DNA from: Algoriphagus mannitolivorans DSM 15301
GTDB lineage: Bacteria > Bacteroidota > Bacteroidia > Cytophagales > Cyclobacteriaceae
Reading direction: 5' to 3'
Assembly (NCBI RefSeq): GCF_000429425.1
Contig: NZ_AUBV01000008.1
Coordinates: 1-64,000, forward strand
DNA length: 64,000 nucleotides
Shown here: positions 24,585 to 34,963 of the stretch, in pieces
Layout of the letters: every line of letters begins with the position of its first letter
Numbering within the stretch: position 1 is the first letter of the stretch
The notes under the pieces: generated by a model
Database searches by the model: none
Seen by the model: only the letters and a program-made list of their open reading frames with translations
What the model was told of the DNA's origin: nothing
Position numbers and translations under genes: made by a program

Positions 24585-26139
24585 ATTTGGTGGATTCTTC
24601 TTGTTCTGGATTATAATTCATGGATTCGATGATGTTGAGCATTTTTTCGGTAGCCATCATCGCCGCTACCGTTTGGTCTGGGTCCAGACCTTTGGTTTTG
24701 AAAATCTTTCCATATTCCCAGGTAATCACCGTCTCCACAAAGGCGTCGGTTTTTCCTCCCGGAGGAATGGAAACATGATAATCAGTTAACCGGGGAAGCT
24801 CTCTCCCCATTGTTTTATAGATTTTTTTCAGGGCCTTCATGAAGGAATCGTACTGTCCATCCCCTGTTGCACTTTCGTCATAAAACTTCCCGTGGATTTT
24901 CATCCTCAGCTGTACGGTAGGCTTTAATCCTTTGGAATGGGTCATATGATACCCTTCGATGCTGATATGCTTGGAGATGGAGTTGTTTTGCAGAACATCG
25001 GAAATGATGTAAGGCAAATCTTCCGTAGTCACGCGCTCTTTTTTATCGCCCAGTTCGATGATTCTCTGAGTCACTTTAGCAAGCTCTTCTTTCTCCAAAG
25101 AAATCCCGAGTTCTTCCAGGTTTTTGAGAATATTGGCTTTTCCGGAGGTTTTCCCCAAAGCATATTTCCGTTGACGTCCGAATCGCTCCGGCATCAAGTC
25201 GTTGAAATAAAGATTTTTCTTGTTGTCCCCATCGGCATGGATTCCTGCAGTCTGGGTAAAGACATTTTCTCCTACCACTGGTTTATTGGCAGGGATATGC
25301 TGACCTGAAAACTGCTCCACCAGCTTGGAAACGCGGAAAATTTTCTGCTCCTGAATGCCAATTTCCAACTCGGTAAAATCTTTGATCACTGCCACCACAG
25401 ATTCAAGAGGTGCATTTCCTGCTCTCTCTCCCAAACCATTCACAGTAGTATGGATCCCTGAGGCCCCGTGCAAAACTGCCTCCATCACATTGGCGACAGA
25501 AAGGTCGTAATCGTTATGGGCATGAAAATCGAAATGAACTTCTGGGTAAATCCCAATAATCTCGTCGAAATAAGCTCTTACCTCTTCCGGATTCAGCAGT
25601 CCCAAGGTGTCGGGAAGCATAATTCTTTTGATAGGCTGCTTGGACAAAAATTCAATCAGGCTGAGCGTATACTCCTTGGAATTACGCATTCCATTGGACC
25701 AATCTTCCAAGTACACATTGACCTCTACACCTTTTTCCTTGGCGTAGGAAATGCTTCTCTGAATATCAGAGAAATGCTGTTCCGGGGTCTTTTTGAGCTG
25801 ATGTACCAAGTGGTTCAGAGACCCTTTGGTCAGAAGATTCAGGACTTTTGCCCCAGCCTCCAAAATCCAGTCCACAGACACCGGAGTATCCACAAAACCC
25901 AAAACTTCCACTCGATCTAAATAACCTTTTTGCTTGGCCCACTGAGTAATTTTCTGAACACCTTCCAATTCTCCTTCGGAAACTCTTGCAGAAGCCACTT
26001 CAATCCGATCTACTTTTAGTTCTTCCAGCAGCAATTTGGCGATCTGGAGCTTTTCCGAAGGCAAAAAGGAGACTCCTGAGGTCTGTTCTCCATCCCTCAG
26101 GGTTGTATCCATTAGTTCTATTCTTCTTTTAGCCTCCAT
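24553..26139 (-). CDS. cimA: (R)-citramalate synthase, Leptospira-type
   Basis: About 528 aa from the ATG at 26139. HMGL-like catalytic domain with [10 protein letters not shown] and HFDFHAHNDYDLSVAN, and a C-terminal LeuA-type allosteric domain. Segments KVDRIEVASARVSEGELE, KVLNLLTKGSL and VNVYLEDWSNG match what I recall of Leptospira CimA, including the Leu and Tyr that shape its pyruvate pocket, and differ from LeuA at 28288-29796. It condenses pyruvate with acetyl-CoA to citramalate, the first step of threonine-independent isoleucine synthesis. Start 26139 leaves 10 nt after leuD. An alpha-isopropylmalate synthase paralogue cannot be ruled out. Confidence 0.78.
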   Translation of the reverse strand: MEAKRRIELMDTTLRDGEQTSGVSFLPSEKLQIAKLLLEELKVDRIEVASARVSEGELEGVQKITQWAKQKGYLDRVEVLGFVDTPVSVDWILEAGAKVLNLLTKGSLNHLVHQLKKTPEQHFSDIQRSISYAKEKGVEVNVYLEDWSNGMRNSKEYTLSLIEFLSKQPIKRIMLPDTLGLLNPEEVRAYFDEIIGIYPEVHFDFHAHNDYDLSVANVMEAVLHGASGIHTTVNGLGERAGNAPLESVVAVIKDFTELEIGIQEQKIFRVSKLVEQFSGQHIPANKPVVGENVFTQTAGIHADGDNKKNLYFNDLMPERFGRQRKYALGKTSGKANILKNLEELGISLEKEELAKVTQRIIELGDKKERVTTEDLPYIISDVLQNNSISKHISIEGYHMTHSKGLKPTVQLRMKIHGKFYDESATGDGQYDSFMKALKKIYKTMGRELPRLTDYHVSIPPGGKTDAFVETVITWEYGKIFKTKGLDPDQTVAAMMATEKMLNIIESMNYNPEQEESTKYGNEYRAIAG

Positions 26140-26149
26140 GAGCGCTGTT

Positions 26150-26740
26150 TTATCTGGATGCCGCAAATGCATCGATTTCAGAAGACATATTCAATAGGTA
26201 ATCGATGTCATCGAAACCATTGGTCATGTTGTCTTTTTTGTATTCGTTGATTTCAAAGGATTCAGACTCTCCGGTAGCCAGCAACGTGATTTTTTGTTGA
26301 GGAAGGTTGACTTCTATTTCCGTTTTAGGATCAGCTGCTATCGCGGAGAAAAGCTTGTCTGCAAACTCCGGGGTAACTGTCACCGGAAGGACTCCGATAT
26401 TCAGACAGTTATTTTTGAAGATATCCGCGAAAAAGCTGGAAACCACGCATCTGAAACCGTAATCATAGATCGCCCAAACCGCATGCTCCCGGCTGGATCC
26501 TGAACCGAAATTCTTACCTGCAACCAGGATTTTTCCGGAATAAGTAGTGTCATTAAGGACAAAATCCTTTTTGGGATTGCCTTCGACGTCATATCTCCAG
26601 TCTCGGAAAAGATTGTCCCCAAAGCCTTCTCTTTCTGTAGCCTTTAGAAATCGGGCTGGGATGATTTGGTCGGTGTCCACATTTTCTGTAGGTAATGGAA
26701 CAGCTGTATCGCGGAGGACAGTGAATTTATCGTATGCCAT
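26150..26740 (-). CDS. leuD: 3-isopropylmalate dehydratase small subunit
   Basis: 196 aa swivel domain of the aconitase family. Diagnostic ENVDTDQIIPARFL at the N terminus and GKNFGSGSSREHAVWA in the middle. It pairs with LeuC to isomerise 2-isopropylmalate, and the same pair also serves citramalate in organisms with CimA. A 138-nt spacer with a dispersed repeat separates it from leuC, the largest gap in the operon. Confidence 0.96.
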   Translation of the reverse strand: MAYDKFTVLRDTAVPLPTENVDTDQIIPARFLKATEREGFGDNLFRDWRYDVEGNPKKDFVLNDTTYSGKILVAGKNFGSGSSREHAVWAIYDYGFRCVVSSFFADIFKNNCLNIGVLPVTVTPEFADKLFSAIAADPKTEIEVNLPQQKITLLATGESESFEINEYKKDNMTNGFDDIDYLLNMSSEIDAFAASR

Positions 26741-26750
26741 GGTTTTTCAG

Positions 26751-26786
26751 ATTGAAAGATTGAAAGATTGGAAAATTGAAAGATTA
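26751..26786 (+). repeat. Dispersed GATTGAAA repeat, copy 3, inside the operon
   Basis: Four degenerate GATTGAAA units (AGATTGAAAGATTG, GAAAATTGAAAGATT). It lies in the leuC-leuD spacer, so it is part of the operon transcript in antisense orientation (CAATCTTTC units). Confidence 0.6.
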
Positions 26787-26878
26787 GCAAACTCCGACAC
26801 CTAATTAAGATTTTGTTGGTTTTTGAATTGCTAAGAAATATTCAATCATCCCATTTCAGCCTTCTGATTTCAGATTTC

Positions 26879-28285
26879 TTAATTGTTAAATACTTCTCTA
26901 GGATCGGTAATACGGCCAGTCACAGCCACCGCAGCCACGGTCAAAGGAGATGCAAGCATAGTCCGGGCCCCAGGTCCTTGGCGACCTTCGAAGTTTCTAT
27001 TGGAAGTCGAAACCGCATATTTCCCTGCCGGAATCTTATCATCATTCATGGCTAAGCAGGCAGAACATCCCGGTTGACGAAGTTCGAACCCGGCTTCTTC
27101 CAAGATTTTTACCAAGCCCTCTTCGTGTGCTTGTTTTTCAACTTCTCTGGATCCCGGTACAATCCAAGCAGTAATGTTGTCGGCTTTCTTTTTACCTTTT
27201 ACAAAATGGGCTACGGATCGAATATCTTCAATCCGCCCATTGGTGCAAGATCCCACAAAGACATAATCCACCACTTTACCTTTCACGGGTTCGCCCGGTG
27301 CGAAGCCCATGTAATCCAAAGACTTGAGGAAAGAGGTTTTGTTCGACCCTTCCATACCCTCGGTGGTAGGAATGTTGTCCACCACTTTGATCCCCATACC
27401 AGGATTGGTTCCATAGGTAATCATCGGTTCGATATCCGCTGCATCGTAGTGGTATTCCTTATCGAAGACAGCTCCATCATCGGTTTTCAAGGTTTTCCAA
27501 TAAGCAACAGCTTTATCCCACTCCTCCCCTGCAGGAGCATATTGCTTTCCTTTGAGGTAGTTGAAGGTGGTCTCATCTGGTGCGATCAAACCTCCGCGAG
27601 CACCCATTTCGATGGACATGTTGCAGATGGTCATTCTGGCTTCCATGGAGAGGTTTCGAATTGCTGAGCCTGCATATTCCACAAAATAGCCTGTAGCACC
27701 GGCTGCGGATATTTTGGAGATGATATACAAAATGATATCCTTAGAAGTCACACCTCTGCCTAATTCACCTTCCACAGAAATCCTCATCTTCTTGGGCTTG
27801 GACTGCATGATACACTGGGTGGCCAGTACCATTTCCACCTCAGAAGTACCAATTCCGAAGGCAATCGCTCCAAAAGCACCGTGAGTGGAAGTATGTGAAT
27901 CTCCGCAGACAATAGTCATTCCCGGCTGGGTTACTCCTAATTCAGGTCCGATCACATGGACTATCCCATGGTGAGCGGTACCCAGGTCATGCAATTCAAT
28001 GTTGTATTTCTTGCAGTTTTCCCGAAGCTTTTCTACCTGCATGCGGGAAAGCTTGTCCTTGATGGTTTGGTCCTGATCCACGGTAGGCACATTGTGATCA
28101 GGAGTCGCGATAGTTCGATGTGGGTATTTCACCCCAATTCCTCTTTTCTCAAGATTAAGAAAAGCGACGGGGGAAGTCACTTCATGGATAAAATGCTTAT
28201 CGATGAAGAATACATCAGGACCCGCAGGTACGCTACGCACCACGTGTGAATCCCAGATTTTATCAAATAATGTTGTCTTTTCCAT
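26879..28285 (-). CDS. leuC: 3-isopropylmalate dehydratase large subunit
   Basis: 468 aa. Aconitase-fold subunit with the 4Fe-4S ligands visible in VGSCTNGR and GCSACLAMN, plus [13 protein letters not shown]. It forms the isomerase with LeuD. It starts 2 nt from the leuA stop, so the pair is tightly coupled. Confidence 0.97.
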   Translation of the reverse strand: MEKTTLFDKIWDSHVVRSVPAGPDVFFIDKHFIHEVTSPVAFLNLEKRGIGVKYPHRTIATPDHNVPTVDQDQTIKDKLSRMQVEKLRENCKKYNIELHDLGTAHHGIVHVIGPELGVTQPGMTIVCGDSHTSTHGAFGAIAFGIGTSEVEMVLATQCIMQSKPKKMRISVEGELGRGVTSKDIILYIISKISAAGATGYFVEYAGSAIRNLSMEARMTICNMSIEMGARGGLIAPDETTFNYLKGKQYAPAGEEWDKAVAYWKTLKTDDGAVFDKEYHYDAADIEPMITYGTNPGMGIKVVDNIPTTEGMEGSNKTSFLKSLDYMGFAPGEPVKGKVVDYVFVGSCTNGRIEDIRSVAHFVKGKKKADNITAWIVPGSREVEKQAHEEGLVKILEEAGFELRQPGCSACLAMNDDKIPAGKYAVSTSNRNFEGRQGPGARTMLASPLTVAAVAVTGRITDPREVFNN

Positions 28286-28287
28286 AA

Positions 28288-29796
28288 TTAAGCAGTCGCG
28301 TATTCTTTGACTGGAATTTTGTTCAATGCATCCACAAAAGCCTGAGCAGAGGCAAGAACGATGTCTTGGTTAGAGGAAAAACCATAGTAAGGTTTTTCTG
28401 ATTTGATCAATCTCATGTGAACTTTGGCCACATCATCACTTCCGTGCGTGATCGCCTGAATCAGGAATTCTTCCAGATCCACCTGAGGTTTCACTATTTT
28501 TTCAATGGCTTTCAAAACCGCATCTACCGGCCCAACCCCAGAAGAGGATGCCACATGGCTTTCATTGCCTATTTTTAGTCTTACCTCGGCACTGATGGCT
28601 CCATTGGAAGAGTAACTGATGCTTTCCAATTCAATGAAATTGGATTCATCCATGTATTTACCCACCAATTCCAGCAGGTCTTTTCTTCCAATATCACGTT
28701 TGGAGTCTGCCAATAGCAAAAAGGCCTCGTAAACTTCTCTCAGCTCCTCTCCTTCTAATTCCACTCCTAAAGCATCCAAGTGGTGCTTCAAGGCAGCTCT
28801 TCCGGAACGAGCAGTCAATACAATGGAAGACTCTTCCACACCAACTTCCTTAGGATCGATGATTTCGTAGTTTTCCCGATGCTTTAGCACCCCGTCTTGG
28901 TGAATACCTGAAGAGTGCGCAAATGCATTTCTTCCTACGATTGCCTTGTTAGGCTGAACCGGCATATTCATAAGCTTGGAAACCAAACGGCTGGTTTGGT
29001 AAATTCTTGGGGTAACGATATCGGTATAAACCGGAATAGATTTATGACACTTGATGGCCATCACTACTTCCTCCATGGAAGTGTTTCCAGCTCGCTCACC
29101 GATCCCATTGATAGTCACTTCTACCTGTCTGGCACCATTCTGAACACCGGCAACGGTATTCGCGGTGGCCATACCCAGATCGTTATGACAATGAGTTGCG
29201 ATAATGGCTTTGTCAATGTTGGGAACATTGTTTTTTAAATTGGCGATGATCACTCCGTATTGCTCAGGAAGGCAATAGCCGGTAGTATCCGGAATATTGA
29301 CTACCGTAGCTCCGGCTTTGATCACTTCCTCAATGATTTTGCAGAGAAAATCCGGCTCAGACCGGCCCGCATCTTCTGCATAAAATTCCACATCATCGAC
29401 AAACTGCTTTGCAAATTTCACTGCAGCAACGCCCCTGCGGATGATATCCTCAGGAGTGCTGCGCAGCTTGAATTGAATATGGTATGGGGAAACCCCGATT
29501 CCTGTATGAATCCGGCCCTTTTTGGCATACTTGAGGGCCGCGGCTGCTACTTCGATATCTTTCTCTACTGCTCGGGACAGTGCGCAAATGATTGGATTGG
29601 AAACTGCCTTGGAAATTTCCTGCACAGAATTAAAGTCTCCTGGACTGGAAATCGGAAATCCAGCTTCGATGATATCCACACCGAGAGCCTCCAAAGCTTG
29701 CGCTACAATTATTTTCTCCTGGGTATTCAGCTGACACCCGGGCACTTGCTCCCCGTCTCGCAGGGTTGTATCAAAAATCCACAGCTTGTCACTCAT
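28288..29796 (-). CDS. leuA: 2-isopropylmalate synthase
   Basis: 502 aa. HMGL-like domain beginning [16 protein letters not shown], metal-site [23 protein letters not shown], and a C-terminal regulatory domain ([19 protein letters not shown]) that normally mediates leucine feedback inhibition. It condenses 2-oxoisovalerate with acetyl-CoA. The sequence is clearly LeuA and distinct from the second HMGL-like enzyme at 24553. Confidence 0.96.
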   Translation of the reverse strand: MSDKLWIFDTTLRDGEQVPGCQLNTQEKIIVAQALEALGVDIIEAGFPISSPGDFNSVQEISKAVSNPIICALSRAVEKDIEVAAAALKYAKKGRIHTGIGVSPYHIQFKLRSTPEDIIRRGVAAVKFAKQFVDDVEFYAEDAGRSEPDFLCKIIEEVIKAGATVVNIPDTTGYCLPEQYGVIIANLKNNVPNIDKAIIATHCHNDLGMATANTVAGVQNGARQVEVTINGIGERAGNTSMEEVVMAIKCHKSIPVYTDIVTPRIYQTSRLVSKLMNMPVQPNKAIVGRNAFAHSSGIHQDGVLKHRENYEIIDPKEVGVEESSIVLTARSGRAALKHHLDALGVELEGEELREVYEAFLLLADSKRDIGRKDLLELVGKYMDESNFIELESISYSSNGAISAEVRLKIGNESHVASSSGVGPVDAVLKAIEKIVKPQVDLEEFLIQAITHGSDDVAKVHMRLIKSEKPYYGFSSNQDIVLASAQAFVDALNKIPVKEYATA

Positions 29797-29816
29797 TTTC
29801 TTAGGGGTTTGGGTTT

Positions 29817-30860
29817 TTAATTATTCTCAGGTCTCAACTGACGGACGACCGCTCCGGCCTGCCACATTTCAGACTCTCTCAATTCTTTTAATTCCGCCTC
29901 AAGCTTCTCTCTGTAGTCCGCCTTGGAGTTGGAATCAATTGATTTCTGAGCTTCCTTACCAGTCTTTACAGAGTCATAAAGGGCTTCGAAAACAGGCTTG
30001 GTAGCATCACGGAAAGGCTTCCACCAATCCAATGCACCTCGCTGAGCAGTGGTAGAACAGTTGGCATACATCCAGTCCATTCCATTCTCTGCCACCAAAG
30101 GCATCAAGGATTGTGTCAATTCTTCAACAGTCTCATTGAAAGCTTCGGATGGTGTATGTCCATTTGCTCTCAAGACCTCGTATTGTGCGGCAAAAATTCC
30201 CTGAATAGCGCCCATCAAAGTACCTCTCTCACCTGTAAGGTCAGAAGTCACTTCACGGTAGAAGTCCGTTTCAAACAAATAGCCTGATCCTACTCCGATA
30301 CCCAAGGCCACTACACGGTCCTTAGCTTTGCCAGTAGCATCCTGATAAATAGCGTAAGAAGAGTTAAGTCCTCTTCCTTCAACAAACATTCTTCTCAAAG
30401 AGGTCCCTGATCCTTTAGGAGCCACCAAGATCACGTCCACATCAGCCGGAGGAATGATTCCGGTTTTCTCTTTGTAAGTCACCCCAAAACCATGAGAGAA
30501 GTACAATGCTTTGCCTGGAGTCAGGTGTTTTTTGACTGTAGGCCAAAGGGCAATCTGTCCAGCATCAGAAAGAAGGAATTGAATGATAGTTCCTTTTTGA
30601 CAGGCTTCTTCAATTTCGAACAGGGTCTCACCTGGTACCCAGCCATCTGCGATCGCTTTGTCCCAGGTTTTGGAGCCGCTTCTTTGGCCCACAATTACGT
30701 TGAAGCCATTGTCCTTCAGATTTAGCGCCTGACCTGGACCTTGTACACCGTAGCCGATGACTGCGATTACTTCATCTTTCAGAACTTCTCTGGCTTTTTC
30801 CAAAGGGAATTCTTCTCTTGTCACTACGTTTTCCTCAACGTTTCCAAATTTCAATTTCAT
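29817..30860 (-). CDS. ilvC: Ketol-acid reductoisomerase
   Basis: 347 aa class I enzyme. Rossmann motif [35 protein letters not shown], and the metal-binding Glu residues in the C-terminal knot domain ([23 protein letters not shown]). It converts acetolactate or acetohydroxybutyrate to dihydroxy acids with NADPH. It sits between ilvN and leuA. Confidence 0.96.
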   Translation of the reverse strand: MKLKFGNVEENVVTREEFPLEKAREVLKDEVIAVIGYGVQGPGQALNLKDNGFNVIVGQRSGSKTWDKAIADGWVPGETLFEIEEACQKGTIIQFLLSDAGQIALWPTVKKHLTPGKALYFSHGFGVTYKEKTGIIPPADVDVILVAPKGSGTSLRRMFVEGRGLNSSYAIYQDATGKAKDRVVALGIGVGSGYLFETDFYREVTSDLTGERGTLMGAIQGIFAAQYEVLRANGHTPSEAFNETVEELTQSLMPLVAENGMDWMYANCSTTAQRGALDWWKPFRDATKPVFEALYDSVKTGKEAQKSIDSNSKADYREKLEAELKELRESEMWQAGAVVRQLRPENN

Positions 30861-30891
30861 AAGTTTATAATTTGATTTTTATAGGTTTGAT

Positions 30892-31392
30892 TTATTTGAC
30901 ATAGGAATCAATGGTCAGCATTCGCTTGGCGACTGCAACCCTTCCCGACCTTGCAAATTCCAAAAGGCCGTATCCTTTTAGGATTTCCAATAACTCTTGG
31001 GTCTTTTCCTTATGACCTGTAAGCTCAAGCACCACAAAATCAGGTTCTGCGGCGATGATTTTTGCGTTATGCTCTCGGATCACTTTTTCCAATCCTGAGT
31101 CCAACCGTGTAACCGGGATTTTATACAAGGCCAGTTCCTGATACACTACACCCGTGTCTTCATGATAGAAAGCCTTGATCACATCAATAATTTTTTCGAT
31201 TTGATTGACGAGCTGGATCACCGTATCCTCGTTGACCGTGACCTCAATAGTCACCCGATGAATGCCTTGCAAGCGGCTTTCAGAAGCTGTAAGTGCATCG
31301 ATATTGATACCTCTACGGGTAAAAATGATAGTGATGCGGTTGAGAATTCCGATGAAATTCTCCGTGATGACGAAAATAGTATATCGTTTCAT
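30892..31392 (-). CDS. ilvN: Acetolactate synthase regulatory subunit
   Basis: 166 aa. N-terminal ACT domain (ITENFIGILNRITIIFTRRGINIDALTAS) that binds valine in known homologues, then a C-terminal ACT-like half. It starts 9 nt downstream of the ilvB stop and activates IlvB and confers feedback control. Confidence 0.94.
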   Translation of the reverse strand: MKRYTIFVITENFIGILNRITIIFTRRGINIDALTASESRLQGIHRVTIEVTVNEDTVIQLVNQIEKIIDVIKAFYHEDTGVVYQELALYKIPVTRLDSGLEKVIREHNAKIIAAEPDFVVLELTGHKEKTQELLEILKGYGLLEFARSGRVAVAKRMLTIDSYVK

Positions 31393-31401
31393 AGGTCAGG
31401 A

Positions 31402-33093
31402 TTAGCTAAGTCTTACCTCTTCTACCGAACAGCCGGTAGCAATCATTGGGAATACATTGTCTTCTTTTTCCACCACCACTTCCAAGAAGAATGGACCATC
31501 ATGAATCATCATGTCTTCGACCGCTTCCTGAAGATCTCCCCGCTCTGATACTTTTTGGGATTTGATTCCATAAGCTTCGGCAAGCTTGACAAAATCAGGA
31601 TTATCCAATTCGGTGAAGGAATAGCGTTTGTCAAAAAATAATTGCTGCCACTGCCTCACCATGCCTAAATAATTATTGTTCAGTAATACAATCTTTACAG
31701 GTGCTTTGGTCTGCATGATTGTGCCCAGTTCCTGGATAGTCATTTGAATCCCTCCGTCACCGGCAATGCAAATCACCTGTCTGGAATAATCAAACATCTG
31801 AGCTCCGAGGGCTGCCGGCAAGGCAAAACCCATCGTACCTAGTCCCCCGGAAGTAATCTGGGTTCTGGGCTTTTTGTAATTGAAATATCGCCATGCAATC
31901 ATCTGGTGCTGACCTACATCGGTCACCAAAACTGCATCATCAGCCTTGTATTGATTGATTTGGTGTACCACCTCACCCATGGTCAATCCCACTTTGGTCG
32001 GAGTAATATCATGCTGTACGACCGATGATCTTTCCATCTCTTCGAGATCTCTGAATTTCCCCATCCATTCCGGATAGGATTTATTTTCGATCGCTTCTGT
32101 CAGCATAGAAAGGCTTTCCCGACAATCCCCTATCACCGCCACATGAGCTCTTACATTTTTGTTTACTTCTGCAGGATCCAATTCCAAATGGATAACCTTT
32201 GCCTGCTTGGCGTAGCGCTTCAAGTCTCCAGTTACTCGGTCGTCAAATCTCATCCCCACTGCGATCAGTACGTCGCACTGATTAGTCAACAGGTTGGGTG
32301 CATAATTTCCGTGCATTCCCAGCTTCCCTACATAATTTGGATGCTCTTGAGGCAATGCTCCTGAGCCCAATAGGGTGCAGGCTGCTGGAATCCCTGATTT
32401 GTCCAAGAAAAACTTCAACTCTGCTTCAGCCTTTCCCAAAACCACACCCTGTCCAAAAACCACGTAAGGTCTTTCAGCAGAATTGATCAATTCGGCAGCT
32501 TCTTGGATGGCTGTTTTTTCAATCGGAATGTGAGTCTTATAGGATCTGAATCCCAGGCATGGCACATAGTTAAAAGCACCAAAATCCACTTGGGCATTTT
32601 TAGTAATATCAATCAAAACTGGACCCGGACGACCGGATCTGGCGATATAAAAACCCTTGGCAATTGCCGGTGCAATATCCTCCACTTTTTGAACTTGAAT
32701 ATTCCATTTGGTGCCCGGCATAGACATCCCCACGACATCTGTCTCCTGAAAGGCATCCGTTCCCAAAAGATGGGCAGCCACCTGTCCAGTAATACATACC
32801 AATGGTGTACTGTCGATCAGGGCATCTGCTAGACCGGTAATTAGATTGGTTGCTCCCGGCCCGGAAGTAGCAAGACAGACACCGACTTTGCCAGAGACTC
32901 GCGCATAGCCCTGAGCAGCGTGGATCGCTCCCTGCTCGTGGCGGGTAAGCACATGCTTGATCTGCTCATGATAGTCATATAGCGCGTCATACACTGGCAT
33001 AATGGCTCCTCCGGGGTACCCGAAGATCAGCTCAGCCTGCTCTGCGATCAGCGAGCGGACAACAATGTCGGCTCCTCTCATCATATCCTTCAT
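31402..33093 (-). CDS. ilvB: Acetolactate synthase catalytic subunit
   Basis: About 563 aa from the ATG at 33093 (MKDMMRGADIVVRSLIAEQ), 4 nt after the ilvD stop; the frame is open 15 codons further upstream inside ilvD. Thiamine diphosphate enzyme with the Glu of the V-conformation in GYPGGAIMPVYDAL, HEQGAIHAAQGYAR, and the GDGGIQMT...NNNYLGM cofactor motif. It condenses pyruvate with pyruvate or 2-oxobutyrate, the first common step of valine, leucine and isoleucine synthesis. Confidence 0.96.
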   Translation of the reverse strand: MKDMMRGADIVVRSLIAEQAELIFGYPGGAIMPVYDALYDYHEQIKHVLTRHEQGAIHAAQGYARVSGKVGVCLATSGPGATNLITGLADALIDSTPLVCITGQVAAHLLGTDAFQETDVVGMSMPGTKWNIQVQKVEDIAPAIAKGFYIARSGRPGPVLIDITKNAQVDFGAFNYVPCLGFRSYKTHIPIEKTAIQEAAELINSAERPYVVFGQGVVLGKAEAELKFFLDKSGIPAACTLLGSGALPQEHPNYVGKLGMHGNYAPNLLTNQCDVLIAVGMRFDDRVTGDLKRYAKQAKVIHLELDPAEVNKNVRAHVAVIGDCRESLSMLTEAIENKSYPEWMGKFRDLEEMERSSVVQHDITPTKVGLTMGEVVHQINQYKADDAVLVTDVGQHQMIAWRYFNYKKPRTQITSGGLGTMGFALPAALGAQMFDYSRQVICIAGDGGIQMTIQELGTIMQTKAPVKIVLLNNNYLGMVRQWQQLFFDKRYSFTELDNPDFVKLAEAYGIKSQKVSERGDLQEAVEDMMIHDGPFFLEVVVEKEDNVFPMIATGCSVEEVRLS

Positions 33094-33097
33094 AGGC

Positions 33098-34786
33098 TTA
33101 AAATTTATCTGTAACGCAACCTTCAGAAGCGGTCGCAACTAATTTGTTGTACTTTTTGAGGGTTCCCTGAAGACCCTCAATAGGCTTGGGTGACCAAGCT
33201 TTTTTTCTCTCCGCAAACTCTTCCTCCGAAACGTTTACTGATAGATTCAACTTGTCGGCATCAATGGTAATAATGTCCCCATCCTTCACCAATCCGATCG
33301 GTCCTCCACACCAAGCTTCTGGGGTCACATGACCTACCACAAACCCGTGCGTCCCCCCTGAAAATCTTCCATCCGTGATCAAGGCAACATCAGAACCCAA
33401 TCCTGCTCCGATAATCATCGAAGTTGGCTTCAGCATTTCTGGCATTCCGGGAGCTCCCTTAGGACCCACGTTTCGGATCACCACCACATCCCCTGATTGT
33501 ACTTTGTGATCTCGGATAGCATCATTTGCTTCTTGTTCAGAATCAAAAACTTTCGCAGGCCCAGTGAATGCTGTTCCTTCTTTTCCGGTAATTTTAGATA
33601 CCCCACCTTCAGGAGCCAGATTTCCTTTCAGAATGCATAAGTGCCCTGTTTTCTTGATTGGGTCCTCCAATGGATGGATGCAATTCACTACCGAAGGGAC
33701 AATTGGATCAATATTCTCCAGATTTTCTTCGAGAGTCTTACCTGTCACAGTCATACAGTCCCCATGTAGGATTCCTTTGTTTAAAAGGTATTTCATTACT
33801 GCTGGCAAGCCTCCCTGCTCATGCAAATCCTCCATTAGAAACTTTCCGGAAGGCTTGAAATCTCCAAGCATTGGAGTCACATCATTTAATGCCTTGAAAT
33901 CATCCAAGGAAAAATCGACTCCTGCCGTTCTGGCAATTGCCAATAGGTGCAAAACTGCATTGGTACTGCCTCCGAGAATAATTGCCACCCGAACAGCATT
34001 TTCTATACTTTTCCGGGTTACGATGTCCTTAGGCTTGATGTCTTTTTCCAAAAGGATTCGCATATACTTATTGACTTCCTGGCATTCTCTCAGCTTTTCA
34101 GCAGAATTAGCAGGGTAGGTAGCTGAGTAAGGCAAGGACATCCCCATAGCTTCTATTGCCGAAGACATGGTGTTTGCAGTATACATTCCTCCACAGGCTC
34201 CTTTGCCCGGACAGGCATTGCGAATGATCCCGTCATAATCCTCATCCGATATGGTGCCTTGGACTCTTTTTCCGAAAGCTTCGAATGCAGAAACAATATT
34301 TAATTTTTCCCCTTTATAAAGTCCGGAGGCAATAGTCCCACCATATACCATGATGGCAGGTCTATTGATTCTGAGCATCCCGATGACAGCACCAGGCATA
34401 TTTTTATCACAACCGGCCACGGCAATACATCCATCAAATGAATGTCCGAGGATAAAAGACTCTATAGAATCCGCAATGATTTCTCTGGACACCAAAGAGT
34501 AGCGCATCCCCAAAGTCCCCATGGAAGTGCCGTCAGATATCCCGATGGTATTAAAAACTAAACCGGTCAGATCATATTCCTGAGAGGAAGCTTTGATCAG
34601 ACCGGCAAAGTCGTTCAGATGCATATTGCAGGGATTACTTTCATAGCCACAACTGGCTACCCCTACAAAAGGCTGTTTCATTTTTTTGTCTGACATACCC
34701 GTAGCATACAACATTGCCATGCCGGCCGGATGCTCGGGATTGTCACTGATTTCCCAGCTGTACTTTTTAAGTTTATTCAGGGTCAT
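33098..34786 (-). CDS. ilvD: Dihydroxy-acid dehydratase
   Basis: 562 aa. Iron-sulfur ligand Cys in [14 protein letters not shown] and in [16 protein letters not shown], and [20 protein letters not shown] near the C terminus. It dehydrates the dihydroxy acids to 2-oxoisovalerate and 3-methyl-2-oxopentanoate. It is the first gene of the operon, preceded by the leader peptide and terminator described at 34797-34921. Confidence 0.97.
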   Translation of the reverse strand: MTLNKLKKYSWEISDNPEHPAGMAMLYATGMSDKKMKQPFVGVASCGYESNPCNMHLNDFAGLIKASSQEYDLTGLVFNTIGISDGTSMGTLGMRYSLVSREIIADSIESFILGHSFDGCIAVAGCDKNMPGAVIGMLRINRPAIMVYGGTIASGLYKGEKLNIVSAFEAFGKRVQGTISDEDYDGIIRNACPGKGACGGMYTANTMSSAIEAMGMSLPYSATYPANSAEKLRECQEVNKYMRILLEKDIKPKDIVTRKSIENAVRVAIILGGSTNAVLHLLAIARTAGVDFSLDDFKALNDVTPMLGDFKPSGKFLMEDLHEQGGLPAVMKYLLNKGILHGDCMTVTGKTLEENLENIDPIVPSVVNCIHPLEDPIKKTGHLCILKGNLAPEGGVSKITGKEGTAFTGPAKVFDSEQEANDAIRDHKVQSGDVVVIRNVGPKGAPGMPEMLKPTSMIIGAGLGSDVALITDGRFSGGTHGFVVGHVTPEAWCGGPIGLVKDGDIITIDADKLNLSVNVSEEEFAERKKAWSPKPIEGLQGTLKKYNKLVATASEGCVTDKF

Positions 34787-34796
34787 AGGTTTGAAA

Positions 34797-34829
34797 ATAA
34801 AAAAGTGCCTCGGGTCAGTGAGGCACTTT
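34797..34829 (-). terminator. Attenuator terminator in the ilvD leader
   Basis: On the minus strand AAAGTGCCTC (34820-34829), 8-nt loop, GAGGCACTTT (34802-34811): a perfect 10-bp stem followed by six U, one A, four U. It lies in the untranslated leader, 16 nt before the ilvD ATG, which is diagnostic of premature termination control. It overlaps an alternative antiterminator (34817-34869). Confidence 0.9.
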
Positions 34830-34869
34830 AGATTTTATATACTGTTTTTCAATGGTCTAGTGCCTCACT
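34817..34869 (-). promoter_or_regulatory. Antiterminator stem overlapping the leader stop codon
   Basis: AGTGAGGCAC (34860-34869 on the minus strand) contains the leader peptide's TGA and is the exact complement of GTGCCTCACT (34817-34826), the 5' arm region of the terminator. Ten perfect pairs, eleven counting the next U-A, compete with the ten of the terminator. A ribosome at the leader stop codon would cover this segment, so the terminator folds; a ribosome held upstream at Leu/Val/Ile codons leaves it free. Confidence 0.85.
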
Positions 34870-34921
34870 TCGAAAACCCGATGAGAATAATAAAGCTTAG
34901 CAGGACGACCAATGGATACAT
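34865..34921 (-). CDS. Leader peptide of the ilv-leu operon, 18 aa
   Basis: ATG at 34921, TGA at 34865: MYPLVVLLSFIILIGFSK. Nine of 18 residues are branched-chain (L4 V5 V6 L7 L8 I11 I12 L13 I14), the pattern of ribosome-stalling leader peptides such as those of ilvGMEDA in enterics. All three branched-chain amino acids are sampled in one 11-codon block. It is placed about 35 nt ahead of the terminator. Too short for normal gene finding. A weak A-rich stretch (CTGAAAATAAA) precedes the ATG. Confidence 0.85.
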   Translation of the reverse strand: MYPLVVLLSFIILIGFSK

Positions 34922-34963
34922 TTTATTTTCAGATAGATACTGCACTTGCAGCGAATCGTAGGA

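Noticed and set aside
33094..33138. 15-codon N-terminal extension of IlvB
   Set aside because: It would begin inside ilvD. The ATG at 33093 follows the ilvD stop by 4 nt and gives a normal IlvB start.
34686..34961. Plus-strand 91-codon frame across the ilvD leader
   Set aside because: It is antisense to ilvD and the attenuator. The leader peptide and hairpins on the minus strand explain this region better.
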